Assembly: GCF_029784135.1 (NCBI RefSeq)
Contig: NC_073745.1
Coordinates: forward strand, 56,561,705 to 56,625,704
Direction of reading: 5' to 3'
DNA from: Toxorhynchites rutilus septentrionalis
Taxonomy: Eukaryota > Arthropoda > Insecta > Diptera > Culicidae
DNA: 64,000 nt
The notes below the pieces were generated by a model. The model had not been told where the DNA came from, ran no database searches, and was given only the letters and a program-made list of their open reading frames with translations. The position numbers and the translations under genes are program-made. This document shows positions 11,041 through 23,792 of the stretch, in pieces. The stretch's first letter is position 1. The number at the start of each line of letters is the position of its first letter.

Positions 11041-12239
11041 GATGGGATATAAGGATATTATGAAAATGTTGATGATCAAACTCAATTATTAAAGCTATTC
11101 GTATTTGTTGTCGTTGTATGGGAAAATTATGATTTTTGGGGTTTCAAATACATTTTATTATTCAATTTAATCCCTCTGTACCGATATTCAATTGTTCCAG
11201 TGATTTTCTATGTCATGGATCAATATCTGGTGTGAGAGCCCGGAAGAATGTCGAACTACGAAATACTTCTGTTGTTATCTCTTCGTTCAATGGAAATAGT
11301 TTCTTATGCATGATTTTTTTAGGTATCGAAGAGGGATATATCTGGCGAATAGAGTGGGTGATGCGTACTTCAGTTTACAGGTTCTTTCGTTTGTTTTTTC
11401 TAGCTAGCACTAGGGTGTAATGTCTTGATGAAATGTATTTTTCCGGTAAACCAAGTCTTTTTGATCGAATATTTACATTCAATTTGTTTAGAAGATATCT
11501 GAACTCCAATGAACATCGGGACCTAAGTTTATTCATAAAATTACAGTACAATTGATGGAAAAACAAAACACTGAACCCAATTGCTGCGTCTGTTATGGAG
11601 CGTGCTGCATCGCATTATATTTTGATTCCGACAGACAGCGAAAAAATGCGTACTGAAAATATGAAAAAAAAACCATACAAATACGTAGATCTGGCAGCCA
11701 TGCCCATCCCCACCCCCTTTTTTGCCCGGAGGAATTTGAATACACTCAAATTAAATTCCACTCCCAAACAGACGCTGCCTTACGTGCACATATTGCTTAT
11801 TCCAATATGATTTTCGACGGGCGGAAAGCGATCAGCAAATAAAGTCTCGCACATATAAAATGGGTTGCCGCTTCGACCGTGAATTCACGGTACACCCACA
11901 ACACTATGCTCCATGTTTATTGTGCAGCCGTGTGTTGTTTTTTGTGCCGTTGGAAAGTCACCGCTGGTATGACAATTTATTATCAGGTTTTGTGAATGGA
12001 ATAAATATGTTCCCCATGGAGAAGACAACATTATTTAGAAGACAACGATTATTGGGAAATGCTTCGCTTTTGTTTTGACAACCTGTGAACTCAGTCCGAT
12101 CCTAGCTAATCGAATCGCATTACAACTCCGTCGAATCCGGGCTCTAGAAGCACCTTTTTTGGTGCTTGGGAATCTCATTAAGGTGTGATTTCCTAACGAT
12201 ATAACTGCCGCCGGAGTACTTAAAAGCTTGTTGCCAATG
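11041..12239. other. Unclassified non-coding DNA
   Basis: I see no element or gene. The short frames at 11136-11420, 11595-11810 and 11860-12078 lack domains or codon-level support. Confidence 0.45.
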
Positions 12240-13560
12240 TTCACCCTAAAATAATAACGACCCGATTCTTAGGAGACGACGCCATCCCGTCCCCCAGGGA
12301 CAGATACCAATCGAGAATGGCTTTCATTTTCTTTAGCGACGGAGAATGTCAACAATCGCCAATTCGGATTTTACCTGCAGGCAAATTAGGGCGGTCCTCG
12401 AACCCCAATCCGCCGCCGAATGGGACTGAAATTAATGCGTCCGCCGTGAAGAAGCCGCCGGTGGAAGTCAAACGGAGAGAGGGAACCTTTTGCGAAGAAG
12501 TGAACAAATATCCGGCCCAAGATTTTTGGGAAGCGGGTGCCGGGTGCCAGAGATGACCCGGGAGGATGAAGACGATTAAGAGCCTCAATATTTCCTAGAG
12601 ATAAGTATTTCTAATAAGAGCGGGGATAATCGTTTAACGATACGCGACGCAGATGGGAGCCCCCTCTTTTTTGCTATCACTAATAATTGGAGCTTTTTCA
12701 AAACAAAGGGGAATAAACAAATTTGCCAGCTTTTCTCTTTTCAGTGTTTCCGGGGAAACGGCGGAGAAAAGGTGTAGACAATGAATGGCATCTCATAAAG
12801 TTTTTCAACGGCAACAGTTTCTCGGAACTTTTCGGCGGACGCCAAGTTATGTAGCAATTTGTTCCAAACGCCTTCTAAAAATACTTTGAAATCTACACTT
12901 AATCATGATTCGCGCAAAATATAATCTTTTCATCCCAATTAGAGTCATGTTGGAAGCACTTCGCATTTCTAGCATAACAATGCTCTCAAGTGCCTGCGCT
13001 CAGTCGTTTCGCAATCTGAGCACTGCTCCGCGAAATTCCTTGTTGTTATTGTTGTTGTTGTTGTTCCACTACATTCTTGCACTTGCACACAGTGCACAGT
13101 GTCGCATCATCTAGCCATGGACAACAGGAACCATCTTATACCCCCATCGTAGTCATCAACATCGCTCTTCCGAGAAACGCCATCACATCCGAAGAGATGC
13201 AGCAAGGAGCCTTGTTTTACGGAAAAGTGCACCCGAGTGGGCTTGCATAAAAGCAATAAACTCACCTGCTGTATACAAAACCGAGCGCCCCCTTTACCAT
13301 GTCCTACGGAAAACAATATTTCCCAGCAGCATCCCAGCCAAAGTGTGGTGGGAGTCACTTCGTTCATGATCGTCCTCTTTGGCACATCGCACTCTCGACA
13401 GTCTAGGACCGCCTTCCGCTGGAGCTATTTATGCATCATCATCCCGAGCGTGTTCCAAGCATCCCGGGTCTCGGATCGTGGGCCGGCAGGATATACTCGT
13501 TTTGTGTGAACAATATATGCTAACAAAGGCGCGGCCCGGTTTGTGGATGGAATGACTTTT
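12240..13560. other. GC-richer unique island, non-coding
   Basis: Clearly richer in GC than its surroundings and free of repeats I recognise. It includes a GTTGTT/TTGTTG tract near 13040. Open frames exist on both strands (12317-12556 plus, 12349-12588 minus, 13107-13385 minus) but none shows a domain, an exon-like structure or a signal peptide. It may be intronic or regulatory DNA of a host gene outside the window. Confidence 0.4.
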
Positions 13561-14770
13561 AATTGAATTGGATCGTTTCATAGGTTAAAATAAAAATCGC
13601 GAAGGTTTTTACGTCTTTGATTTCTATATAGGGGGTCACTCTACGAATAATGTAACGTTTATTAAGAGTTTCCAAATGCATATTACGCAGAATCGTTTTA
13701 TAATATATACCATTAGACGGCAAATTTATCCAGCATTTTTTTCGCCTCAGACATCAACAGTGGAAATTATAAAACAAATGAGCAATTTAACAAATAAAAG
13801 AGGAATGTTTTGTGAGCGGATGCGAACTTCGTTCTCATGAATGTTGTATGCAACACAAAATGGTGTGTAATAATTCGTTCTATCAAACAGATTAGCAAGA
13901 TCTTTTTCGAATGTAAACATGTTGAAGTAATCAGATGCAAGATTTCATGCATCACTCAAATTTCATGCAAGAGTTCATCAAAGCAAAGAGGAAAAATGTC
14001 ACCCATACAGTGATCGTCCGTTAATTGATCCGGGAAATCAATACAATTATCGGATTTCACTCGCTAACTGGATTGTAAAACAGCAAAAGCAATACTTCAA
14101 ATTGTAGATGACATCTATTATTGATACATAACTGCTTTGCAGCCCAGTTAACGTACGCCCTGTTATAGATATGTCCAGTTGAAGATAGCCCAGTTAGCGA
14201 ATGCATTCTATATATGACGGTGTGACGAACATCTCAAGCGAGTGTCTTCCGGGCTGCAGCAACATGAGCAATTGAACAGCGAAAAATAATATCAATACTA
14301 GAAGGATAGCAGCGATTATCATGCCAGCATTTATTGAGATCGGCATTACATCGCGTCACAAAAATGAAACGAAATGAAACAATAATGATTCATTCATAAT
14401 TATCAATGATTTAATTCCTTCTATGATAGATTGAGCAGCAGAACCAAAACGTCTTGATTGTGATAGTTTGCAAACGAACATTATTTCACCGAAAAAGTTA
14501 CTGATCCCGATGCCTTAAAATAAGACTAATACTAAGAATAAAACAATGGAAAGAAATCACAATACCATAGCTATCCATTGAAAATAAAGCGACTTCGTGA
14601 TTTCATGTGTATTTTACCTCAAAATATCACGAAGTCGTAAGTATTTTCAACTTGTTTTTTTTGTTTCTTTCCCATAAACTTCATATTCGATGTAATTAAT
14701 GACGATATATTTTATTTACCGATCCACATATAATTCATCTACCATTCCACCCTATTATGTGTCAAACTGA
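13561..14770. other. Unclassified AT-rich DNA with small inverted repeat
   Basis: Contains one short perfect inverted repeat near 14590-14637, GACTTCGTGAT...ATCACGAAGTC, that could form a hairpin or be a MITE remnant. Nothing else is recognised. Confidence 0.45.
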
Positions 14771-14777
14771 TATTCAT

Positions 14778-14850
14778 TGGGGGGTCTTCGTAGCCTAATT
14801 GGTTGCGTGTCCGCTACTAAGCGAACGATCATGAGCTCATAACTCAGGGC
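14778..14850 (+). mobile_element. Possible degenerate tRNA-like SINE head
   Basis: TAGCCTAATTGGTTGCGTGTC resembles a pol III A box. About 35 bases later GAGCTCATAACTCAG sits where a B box would be, but it departs from the GGTTCGANTCC consensus. Spacing fits a tRNA-like unit; the sequence match is weak. Confidence 0.35.
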
Positions 14851-15359
14851 CCCTCAACAGATCATCTTTGTGTGTTATTCTAGCTACTATGTCCACGCAA
14901 CTATCATCATGTGTCGGTAATCCCAGTCCCTTACCGCTCACATTACGATCTGCTGCATCGGTAATTGGTGCTAATTCTAACACAACAATGGAAGCCTCAT
15001 ATCAACAGATGTATACGAATAAATTCGGCTCTGTTACAGCTGAGTTGCCAAATGAGCCTAATAAACAGATGGGATTAGAAAAAACTGATAATCATTAATC
15101 ATTTTCAGATAGACAGTTGAACTTCCTGCCAGAAGCTTATTTTCTTTTTTTTGTACGTTACAAACCGTTTGACGGTTATGAGTACATATAACAAACGGCC
15201 CTTTTCAAGACTGAAGTTTCAAAAGATTTCTGAACAATGAAAAGAATTACATTAAAAAAAAAACAACTGTTCTAAACAATTACAGTCCTACGTCAAATTT
15301 CCGTCCGTGCCACTAGGCTCAGACCCTTTTACTTTTTTGCTCTGGGGACAATATACAGG

Positions 15360-17800
15360 ATGAGACAGAGAAACCTGTTAATTTATAAATTCAATGAAAA
15401 CCGCAGATACCGCAGATAATAAACCAAACGAAGGTATTTGTCACAAATCACAAAATACAAAAATTGAAAAACATAAAATCAAAAAAAAAAGTAAAAAAAA
15501 TTAAATTTTCTAAATTTTAGAATTTTTAAAATTTAATAACTCTAGAATTCAAAGATGATTAATTGTTCTAGTCTTTGAATTTTTCAAGTATTTGCGGATT
15601 TGAGAATTTTTTATTTTTTACTTTCAAGAAATTTTTGAATTGTGAATTTTCCTAAAATTATAAATCTCATAATTTTTTAAATGTCACAATTTAAGTATTT
15701 GGAAATTTTTCTTAATTTTGACACTTTAATTTTTGCATGGTTCGAAGTTATAATATTTCCATGTTTTTTTTTTGTAATTTCACAGTTTTTTTTCTCATAA
15801 ATTACACAAATTCAGCAAATTCAACAAATTCAACAAATACAATAATTAGAAAATTTAACAAAAAGTACAAAACGTAAAAAAGAACTAAAAGACAGAAGTA
15901 CAAAAAAATTACAAAGATACAAATATATCAGAATACCAAAATACAAAAACAAAAATACAAAAAAAACTACCAGAAAATACATTTTTTGAACTTTCCAAAA
16001 ATTTACACTTTTACAAATTCAGAATTTTTTAAATTTAATAATTCTAGTTTTAGAAGATTACGAAATGTCTTATCCTTGGATTTTTTTTTAAATTTTAAGT
16101 ATTTTCGGACTTGATTTTTTTTTTATTTTTTGCATTGAAACAAATTTTGAATTGTTGTTTTTTCTTTAATTTTGGAATTTTATAAATCTCACAATTTTTT
16201 TAAATTTCAAAGTTTCAGAATTTGAGAATTTTGAAGTTTTGAAATTCTGAAATACTATTATTTTAGAATATTTGAATTTATAAATTTAGAATTTTAGAGT
16301 AATATGTCGTAGATTTTTTTTCAAATTTTGAAATTTCTCAAATTTTTTCATGTTTTGAATTTATTTTTTTTTAATTTTCATTTTAGAATTTATTAGATTC
16401 TAAATTCAAAATTTTAATCAAAATGTTTAATAAAACATTGTTTTAATTATCACCAAATTCTGAATTCTAAAGTTTAAAAATTACGAATTTTTAAAAATAC
16501 AAGAATACAAAAATACAGAACTGCAACAATATAAAAAAAATACAATAATACCAAAATACAATGTTTAGATTTGTTGAATTTTAAAATTTTCCAAATTTTA
16601 AATTTCTTTTTAGAATTTTAGAGATTTTGAAACTTGGAATTCTTGAATTTGTTAATTTTTTAGTTAAAATGATAGAATATTAGATCCATTGAATTTTATA
16701 TTTACTATCTTATTTTTTTAAATTTATTAAAAAAAATTCTAGATTTAACAATTTTTGAATTTCGAATTTCGTTATGCTGATTTTTTTGAAGTTTCAAATT
16801 ATACAAAATTTTTGAATTTTTTAAACTCTAGATTTTTTTCATATTTTGGAACTTTCAATTTTAGAAATTTTGATTTTTTTCTAGTATCTAGTAAATCTAT
16901 TATCTGTTTTTGCTAGATTAAAATTGTTAAGATTCTAAAATGAATTAATTTACAAATTTAGAAAAAATGCAATTCAAAAACTCAATAAATTAAAAAACAA
17001 AACAAATTGGAAAAATTCAACAAATTCAAAAATTCTAAAAAAATATCAATAATAAATATAAGAATATAAAAATACCAAAATACTAAAATATGTACAATGC
17101 ATAGATTTTTAGAATTTTAAAGATTTACCGAATTGTAGAATTTTCTGAACTTTAAAATTTAGAATAATAAGTAATAAATATAACATATATCAGAATATTA
17201 AAATACAAAAATAGTGCAATACAATATATAGATTTTTAGAATTTTAAAATATACCGAATTTTTTTTTTTTAAATTTCAGAAATCTTGAAATCTAGAATGT
17301 TTGAATTTGTTAATTTTTAGTTTAAATTCTAGAATATTAGAATTGAATTGAATTGGATTTATTATCTAAGACTTTTTTTTTTTTAATTTTAGCAAAGTTT
17401 TTATTTGATATATTCTAAAGGTTCAATTTTTGTTAAATTTAGTATAATAGTATTTATAATAGTTTAGTATAATTTAGATTCTACAATGGATAAATTTATA
17501 AAATTTAAATAAAATTCTAAAATTCAATAAATTGAAAAACAAAACAAAATGAACCAATTCAACCAATTCAAAAATTATAAAATTCAATAATCATCAAAAT
17601 TCCAGAATTCTAAAATAAATAAAAAAACAAAAAAAAACCTAATATTGGAAAACTTTGAAATTTTAAAAAAATTCCAAAGTTTTGAAATACGATAATCCAA
17701 AAAATTAAAAGTTCAACAAAAAGTACAAAAAGTACAAGAAGTACAAGAAGTACAAAAAGTACCTAAAGTATCAGAAGCATAAAAAGTTCTAATAATTAGG
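15360..17800. repeat. Degenerate AT-rich low-complexity block
   Basis: About 2.4 kb of irregular AATTTTAGAATTTT / TACAAAAATACAAAA sequence with almost no GC. It ends in a short nonamer run of the AAAAAGTAC type (about 17712-17765). Very similar texture, on the opposite strand, occurs at about 42840-43790 and 45225-46175. No coding content. Confidence 0.75.
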
Positions 17801-18237
17801 AAGAGTTAGCGAGACTTTCATCAGGAATATGAACGACCCCAAAAACATAAAGTTTCTTATCTGTAAATAATTTGCTGTATTCATTATAACGCATCGCAGC
17901 ATATTTACATATTTCAAGATCTATACGACCGAAATCAATTTTTAACATGTAAAAATATGTTTTCTATCGAGTAGCAGAGCAGTTTTCGATATTCAAAGTT
18001 TTTTATTTCTATGAGTTTGCTATTTATCGCAATAAAATTGAAGAAATTCTGTAACTGTAGTCAAATTTCAGCTAAATCGGTCGTATAGTTCCCGAGATAA
18101 ATCTTCCGTCAATGTGGAACCGATTTTAGAGATTAATTATGCGTATAACTGCTATGGTTTTGGCCCTCTTTTTCGAAATCCCATCTTAAGAAAAACTGAA
18201 CTCGTAAACGGCTTCTTATATACCCAATAAGTGGCAT
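17801..18237. other. Unclassified non-coding DNA
   Basis: Contains the phrase AAATCGGTCGTATAGTTCC, which looks repeat-derived, but I cannot name a family. There is no gene. Confidence 0.35.
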
Positions 18238-18370
18238 CGGGCGGATCATTAGCAACAATATTGTCCCTTGAAATATAAAAATGTAAGAGTATTAAAAATG
18301 TCACGGTCGCCATGAAATATTGAAAATGTCTTTAATATTGAAAACTTAAATCAGTCGCAATCAAATATCT
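18238..18370 (+). repeat. Direct repeat pair, first copy (second at 19168-19303)
   Basis: GGGCGGATCATTAGCAACAA through AAATCAGTCGCAATCAAATA occurs twice in the same orientation about 930 bp apart, with few differences. The second copy is preceded at 19137-19165 by a piece matching about 16551-16578, as if a longer segment had been duplicated with a large internal deletion. Confidence 0.8.
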
Positions 18371-19045
18371 TCCATCTTATTTTTTGTTTGTTTTTTGAAT
18401 ATAAAAGAGGAATTTGATTTTTACTTCATCCCTTGAAGTCAGAAAACATCCTTCTCAAATGAAAAAAAAAAAATATCCAGATTCTCTCAGGAGGTAGAAG
18501 GATTTTTTTTCATATTTGATGAAAAAAATTCTTCTACGCATATGTTCGAATTTCAACCGTGGCAGAATTATAGAACTTTTTTTTTTGTTTCGGACTCTGT
18601 TGCCTCAAACTGGCTCTACATTAAAAAGTACGCTACAGAAGACGATTCTGTTGCTTTCATTTCAAAGATGAGAAAATTTAGTACAGGATATAGTAGTAGA
18701 ACATCTAAATTGTACATTTTGAAAGTGAAAAACTTGACAGTTATTAATTTTTATTGTATTATCATTAATTTCATCGTAACAATTTATTTTAAACTAGATT
18801 GTTTATATCAATTCAATTGAAGCTTTTCAACCGCTCTACAATTTGTTCCTTGACACCCAACTTCTGTCTTTCTTGATTTGGCTGCTATATCGATATAAAC
18901 AATTCCCGGTGAAAATTCAAGCAAAATCTAAAAAAATCACGATTTTTACCCCACTGTACATGTAATAGCCACTTAAATTACAATTTAACGTTGAAAGGCT
19001 ACATTTCTTCTTGAAATAAGTCATATTTGAAATATAAAAAAATAT
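18371..19045. other. Unclassified DNA with a 92-codon open frame
   Basis: An ATG-started frame runs at 18542-18820 on the plus strand; its product has a hydrophobic C-terminal third but no family I recognise. AT-rich context and lack of neighbours make it more likely a chance frame. Confidence 0.3.
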
Positions 19046-19047
19046 TT

Positions 19048-19135
19048 TTTTCCGAACTATATATAATCGAGCCTAAACTGTATATAATCGAATCACATAT
19101 AATCGAGTCTGTATATAATCGAGTCCGACCTGTGA
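19048..19135. repeat. Short tandem motif TGTATATAATCGAGTC
   Basis: Four imperfect copies of TATATAATCGA(G/A) in tandem, closing with CGAGTCCGACCTG. On the minus strand this begins CAGGTCGGACTCGATTATAT, which resembles a pogo-like terminus, but I found no matching opposite end. Confidence 0.55.
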
Positions 19136-19136
19136 C

Positions 19137-19303
19137 ACCAAAATACAATGTTTAGATTTTTTGAATTGGGCGGATCATTAGCAACAATATTGTCCCTTGA
19201 AATATAAAAAAAATGTAAGAGTATTAAAGATGTCACGATCGCCATGAAATATTGAAAATGTCTTTAATATTGAAAACTTAAATCAGTCGCAATCAAATAT
19301 CTT
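19137..19303 (+). repeat. Direct repeat pair, second copy
   Basis: Partner of 18238-18370. The leading 28 bases match the AT-rich block near 16551, so this copy joins two sequences that are 1.66 kb apart in the first arrangement. Confidence 0.8.
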
Positions 19304-20279
19304 TGATCACTTTAAACACGGTCAGGTTAGGATGTGATAGTATACTAGCACTGACAACATCGTAACTACTCTTCACATTTCTTTACTTTGATGAGCCCAC
19401 AGACATCTTCAGTCATGACTTCTCATGACCAGATACAATCTCGAACGTGACCACTCACGCCGAGTATCCAAAACATTCTCTTCTATTGAACTTATTCTAA
19501 AACCTAAAGTTAGTTTCCAATAAAGTGTGTAGAGTTAGCCTATTCCGTTGGGAGGAGCCAAGTCAATTAATCATATGGGAATAGCATACCAACAATCGAA
19601 TGCAATGTTCGATGTGAGAAAGGTCAAAAAGTAATTTTTTAAAATAAAGTGTCCGTAGACCGAACACTGCATTTGCATTTCGAGTGAGCGATTTACGCAC
19701 GCCTGATTTGCAGCGATATATTAAAAATTGTGACTCGCTCGTTATTGACGGCATAGGTTGGTAGGTAAATTCAGAAATTCACAGAACGAATGATGAGAAA
19801 ATAGGGATTCTTCCAATTTTCGTCACTTTGAACCATTTACTTAGTATGTAAATCATTAAAATCCGTTCGCAGCAAAAATATTATTAACGTTAAAAGTATT
19901 TCAGAAAAACATGATGTTTACTAATTCCACACTCTAACTGAAAGACGTCAAAATCATAGTTTTTCCGGGCTGCCTAGGCCAGAGGTCACTCTCTCTCTCT
20001 CTCTCTCTCTCTCTACAGGAAAATTTAGGTATTGAAAATATTGTCAGAAAACAGTTGAAAGTGAGAAACAGCGTTTGGCCAATTATTTGGGCAATATGAG
20101 AACGTATATAGCAAAAACTCATGTATCTAAACATCAACAGAAATAATTCACCGGAAGTTGAAATCGAATCAAAATTTTCACCCCAATGAAAATATGGGGA
20201 CGGAAGGTCCCCTTTCGATGGAGAAGTATGGCGGATTGTAATTGAAATTATATTAAACAATTCCCGTCGCTCTCGTAAA
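19304..20279. other. Unclassified DNA with (CT)n tract
   Basis: Holds the inverted partner (about 19760-19905) of the 9.54-kb repeat and a CT dinucleotide tract at 19987-20014. No gene is supported. Confidence 0.5.
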
Positions 20280-21930
20280 TTCTATTGCGAAATCTACGCA
20301 TCACTCGCCACGTCAGCGTTCGAATTATGACACAGTTTACGACAGCCATCGTACCCTCAACACCCCCCTCGTCCTTGATACCCTATCCATTAGATCGAAT
20401 CCTAGCCGAAGATATCAGGGCATCGGCAAATCCCCATTCCCAGTGGTCATCATCCGCGTTTTATAGCCAGAAAAACGCATTATAGCAACAGTAATTCGCC
20501 CATAATCGTCGTAGTACGGTTCGCCACGACTTACGTCGGAGATGACGACATGAGAGAAAAGCCCATCAGTGCATGAAGAAAACATCCGGTCGGGGTTTTA
20601 TGAGTTTTCCGTTTGTTTCCATCAGCTGCCGGTGGCTTCGCGTTCGGCCAACACAAAATTGAATTTCGCAGTGTGATGGTCTGCAGTGTGCATGTGTGTG
20701 TGAGAGTGTCCGTATGAGACGAGGGGGAGTGTCCATTGCTTTGAACGGCTTGGACGCTTAGTCGCATCTCCTCGAAGCATACACACAATTGTGGCGCACA
20801 GGATATTCACTCCAAGTGCTGCTGCTGCTTTCCCAAGTTTTGCTGCTCTTCAACACAACATGCATACATAAATACGTTTGCGTAATTATAGCATTCGGTC
20901 GTTTGGGCGCACTTCCCTAGACCCATACCAATGGTCCACTTGTTTGATAAACCCATCTCTCCGATCCCTAAACCATTTCGCAATGCACAATGCGTCAGAA
21001 ACGGGTATATTTCGAGCGGATTTTCTGTAAATGAGCCTCCCTGAGTTGTGTGGCTTGTTGTGACCCGAGTGCATACGCATCCATGGATTTGTCTCTTTCC
21101 CTCTCTCTCCATCTGGGCGCTGTCCTCGGATCATTAAGCTGGTAATTTAATTGGGTTATAATGTTATCAATTATTGTATGAATAATTAAAACAGTTGTTT
21201 TATGGACGAGCGACGAATCGACATATGTGTCCTGAAATGGGCATTTTTGGTGCGATTTTATTTTTTGGAGTTCCATGCTAATGTTGGATACAATCAATGC
21301 ACCAGCATCCTGCCAGGGATCCGTTCCGTGCTCACGCTCGCACTTCTGCTGCCATTGCATCAACCATGCGAAACCACGATTAATGTCGCTTCGGTACATC
21401 ACGACCACGGGTCATTCGAGAACGAGGCGTAATCCTATCATTAAACATCCCTCGGGAGATGGACCTTTCCACCGTCGGAACAATACATGTTTATCTGTGG
21501 GGGGACGGCTTCAGGTTGCCTATTTCAAAGAGACGCGCCCGTGTCACTGACCACTGCGCGAATGTGTGTATGTGTGTGTGCATCTCGGACAGAAACCAAA
21601 ATTAAATTTTGATAGTCGACATTTGATAACTGTACTAATGAATGAATGTTTGGTGGAGGGGAAGAGGAATTTCGCTGCCAGGCTCAGCATTTCAACCCTC
21701 GCGGGATTCATTTCAAACCAATTACCGGCTGCGGCGCATTCCAGACAAAATATGCGTGCCAAGCGGGAATTCAACCGGCGAAATTATTGTGACTATTGGG
21801 GTGCTGTAATTGAATTTGGCTCGCCCGAAATCGGTCCGCTATTATTGCCGACCGGTTATGGAAGAAGGCCTGCCAGGATTGAATGTCAATTTGTGTGGAA
21901 TTTAACGTTTTAGGATTATTGTGTAGATTA
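20280..21930. other. GC-richer unique DNA, candidate conserved non-coding
   Basis: Balanced base composition and no repeats that I recognise. Stretches such as 21130-21300 have the AT-rich but high-complexity look of conserved non-coding DNA. Many overlapping short frames occur on both strands, none with a domain. It may be intronic or regulatory for a gene outside the window. Confidence 0.35.
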
Positions 21931-22266
21931 ACTAATGTTGCGACTGGTTCAGACGACTGTTAATATTGAGCCTTTCTCACCGTTTTTTGACGTAGGACTA
22001 CGCCTTATTCAACGAGCAACGAGCGTAAGCGCTGTTCATTGGCTTCAGAGTCAACAAAAAATTTTATTGAAGAGTTTCGGTATATCAACACTCGTAGTTT
22101 GGCATCATTCACTATCATACAAAAGCGAAATAGGAATCAGGAGCAACGCAACAAAATTTCCGTTTTCTGATTGTTTTTTTTTCATAGTCTTTTTTGAAAA
22201 GTGAAACTGTGAAAAATTTTAACTAGGCTCATAATAAGTTTTTCTTCGTACATTCATTTATCAATA
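21931..22266. other. Palindrome-bearing, promoter-like segment
   Basis: GACGTAGGACTACGCC at 21988-22003 is followed by TTCATTGGCTTC (inverted CCAAT box) near 22035 and TCGGTATATCAACAC near 22078. This order is also seen at 35888-36175. It is a candidate relic promoter without an identifiable downstream gene. Confidence 0.35.
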
Positions 22267-22268
22267 TA

Positions 22269-22590
22269 CAGGGGAACTACAATATAACGTACTCTCGATA
22301 TAACGTACACATTTTCGAAGTCCAAAGGAATAATTTTTTGAATATTGTTTTTTTGAAAAAAAAAACAATAAATTATCTTTATTTTGATACTAAAGCAACT
22401 GTTTTGTGATTCCGGATTCTAAATGAACAAAGTTTTAACAACAGTACAAAGAGAATCATCATTAGATAGGTTGGCTTCGTCTACTAGTTGAATTTATTCA
22501 TTAACCTTACTCAAAAAGCAACACAATAATAATATGAGTTACGTTTCTGAGTTCTTTATTATGCTTCGATATAACGTACAATTCGATACA
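22269..22590. mobile_element. Pogo-like MITE (copy 2), right end truncated
   Basis: Starts CAGGGGAACTACAATATAAC after TA (22267-22268). It shares the interior of the MITE at 301-2013 in reverse orientation, including TGTGATTCCGGATTCTAAAT and TTATGCTTCGATATAACG. Homology stops abruptly at about 22590, leaving out the second terminus. Confidence 0.78.
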
Positions 22591-23187
22591 TGTATCAAGA
22601 AAAATATTACTTTTGTATTGTTGATTTGTTTTACCTTTTTTGTGATATTTTATATTCTTGTATTTTGTATTCGTTATCAATGTTATCTTTCATAACGTTT
22701 GAATGTTTCATTTCATATTTTTCTCCATTTTCATCCTTTTTTTCATTTCTTTCATATTCAATTTTTCGAGTTTTCCTGACAAGTCTTTGGGGGATTCTAC
22801 ACGATCTACACGATCGAGTCAAAAAAACCTAGAAAATGTTTCCGAAGATAGATTGGGCTTATTGAAGATGAGCCTTCAACTCTGCTGTGGACAGAATAAA
22901 TATCCTTTCCGCAATTATTTCGGTTCACGAACAACTGGTTTACTCTTTTCTCACCCACATACACACTCTCTCATTCACAGTCACACTATCTCTCTCAATC
23001 TATTTAGTTCTCTGTTTTTTCTCCCGCTCTTGAGTGCATTTCTCTGTTTCCTTCTGTGTTTTATAATGTGCGTACGTGTTATCAATAGAGTCCTCAGTTT
23101 AGGATTCAGATTCATGTCGGAAACGACATTAGGCAGGGAAAAAAATAAATCCATAACATTACGTCAATTTCAAGACTTTATTTGACA
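22591..23187. other. Unclassified non-coding DNA
   Basis: Pyrimidine-rich plus-strand stretches (TTTCATTT, CACACACTCTCTC) give hydrophobic or Ser-rich frames, for example 22703-23185, that look fortuitous. No element is recognised. Confidence 0.4.
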
Positions 23188-23429
23188 CTAGCTGACCCGG
23201 CAAACTTCGTCCCACCCAACGTTCATGGGTCCAATCGCAGAACTGTTCATTGATTGATCTTCTAATCTATTATTATCTATTAATTATTTCTTACTATAAA
23301 ATTGCAGTACTGCTACCAAAACTCGTCATTATAATATCAGATTATTTTCAGACACAATGCTCGTGCAAGATTTTTCATCCACTTGTAAATGACATTTTCT
23401 CCGTTACATGGAATTAATGTATGAAACAA

Positions 23430-23792
23430 TTTTTATTATTTGCCCTGAGAAAGCTAGGCTGGACAACATATCCCCTTCCCCCATATGGAGCTCGTTGTAT
23501 GTTAATAAATATTGAAACACTTGAGAAACGCAGAGAAATTGCCACAATGTCATGTTTAATTGACTTAGTTTCACACAGGATTAACTCTGAAAATCTAAAC
23601 TTTTATGCACCAACACGAGCCTTGCGAGCACGCAATTTGTTCAAACCAACTTCATTTCGAACTTTATATGCTATGAATGGTCCACTTAATAGAATGATGA
23701 GAACGTACAATAAGTACAGTAATGTAATTGATGTGACAATGACGAAGAAATTATTGAAAAAGTCATTGACTGAAAGATCATTGTATTCGTGA
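23430..23792 (+). pseudogene. Jockey-like reverse transcriptase C-terminus
   Basis: The frame reads FALRKLGW..YPLPPYGARC, ETLEKRREIATMSCLIDLVS and NFYAPTRALRARNLF. This is the order seen at the extreme C-terminus of Jockey-clade LINE ORF2 proteins (PPYxxRC, LxxRR, then a basic xLRxRxxF motif). The ATG at 23421 is probably Helitron sequence and not the true start; the LINE copy is 5' truncated. About 190 bp of 3' untranslated sequence with AATAAAG near 23965 follows the stop. Catalytic motifs lie upstream in an intact element and are absent here. Confidence 0.65.

Noticed and set aside
19987..20014. GAGA-factor promoter element
   Set aside because: A plain CT dinucleotide tract with no promoter motifs nearby; simple repeat is the more economical reading.
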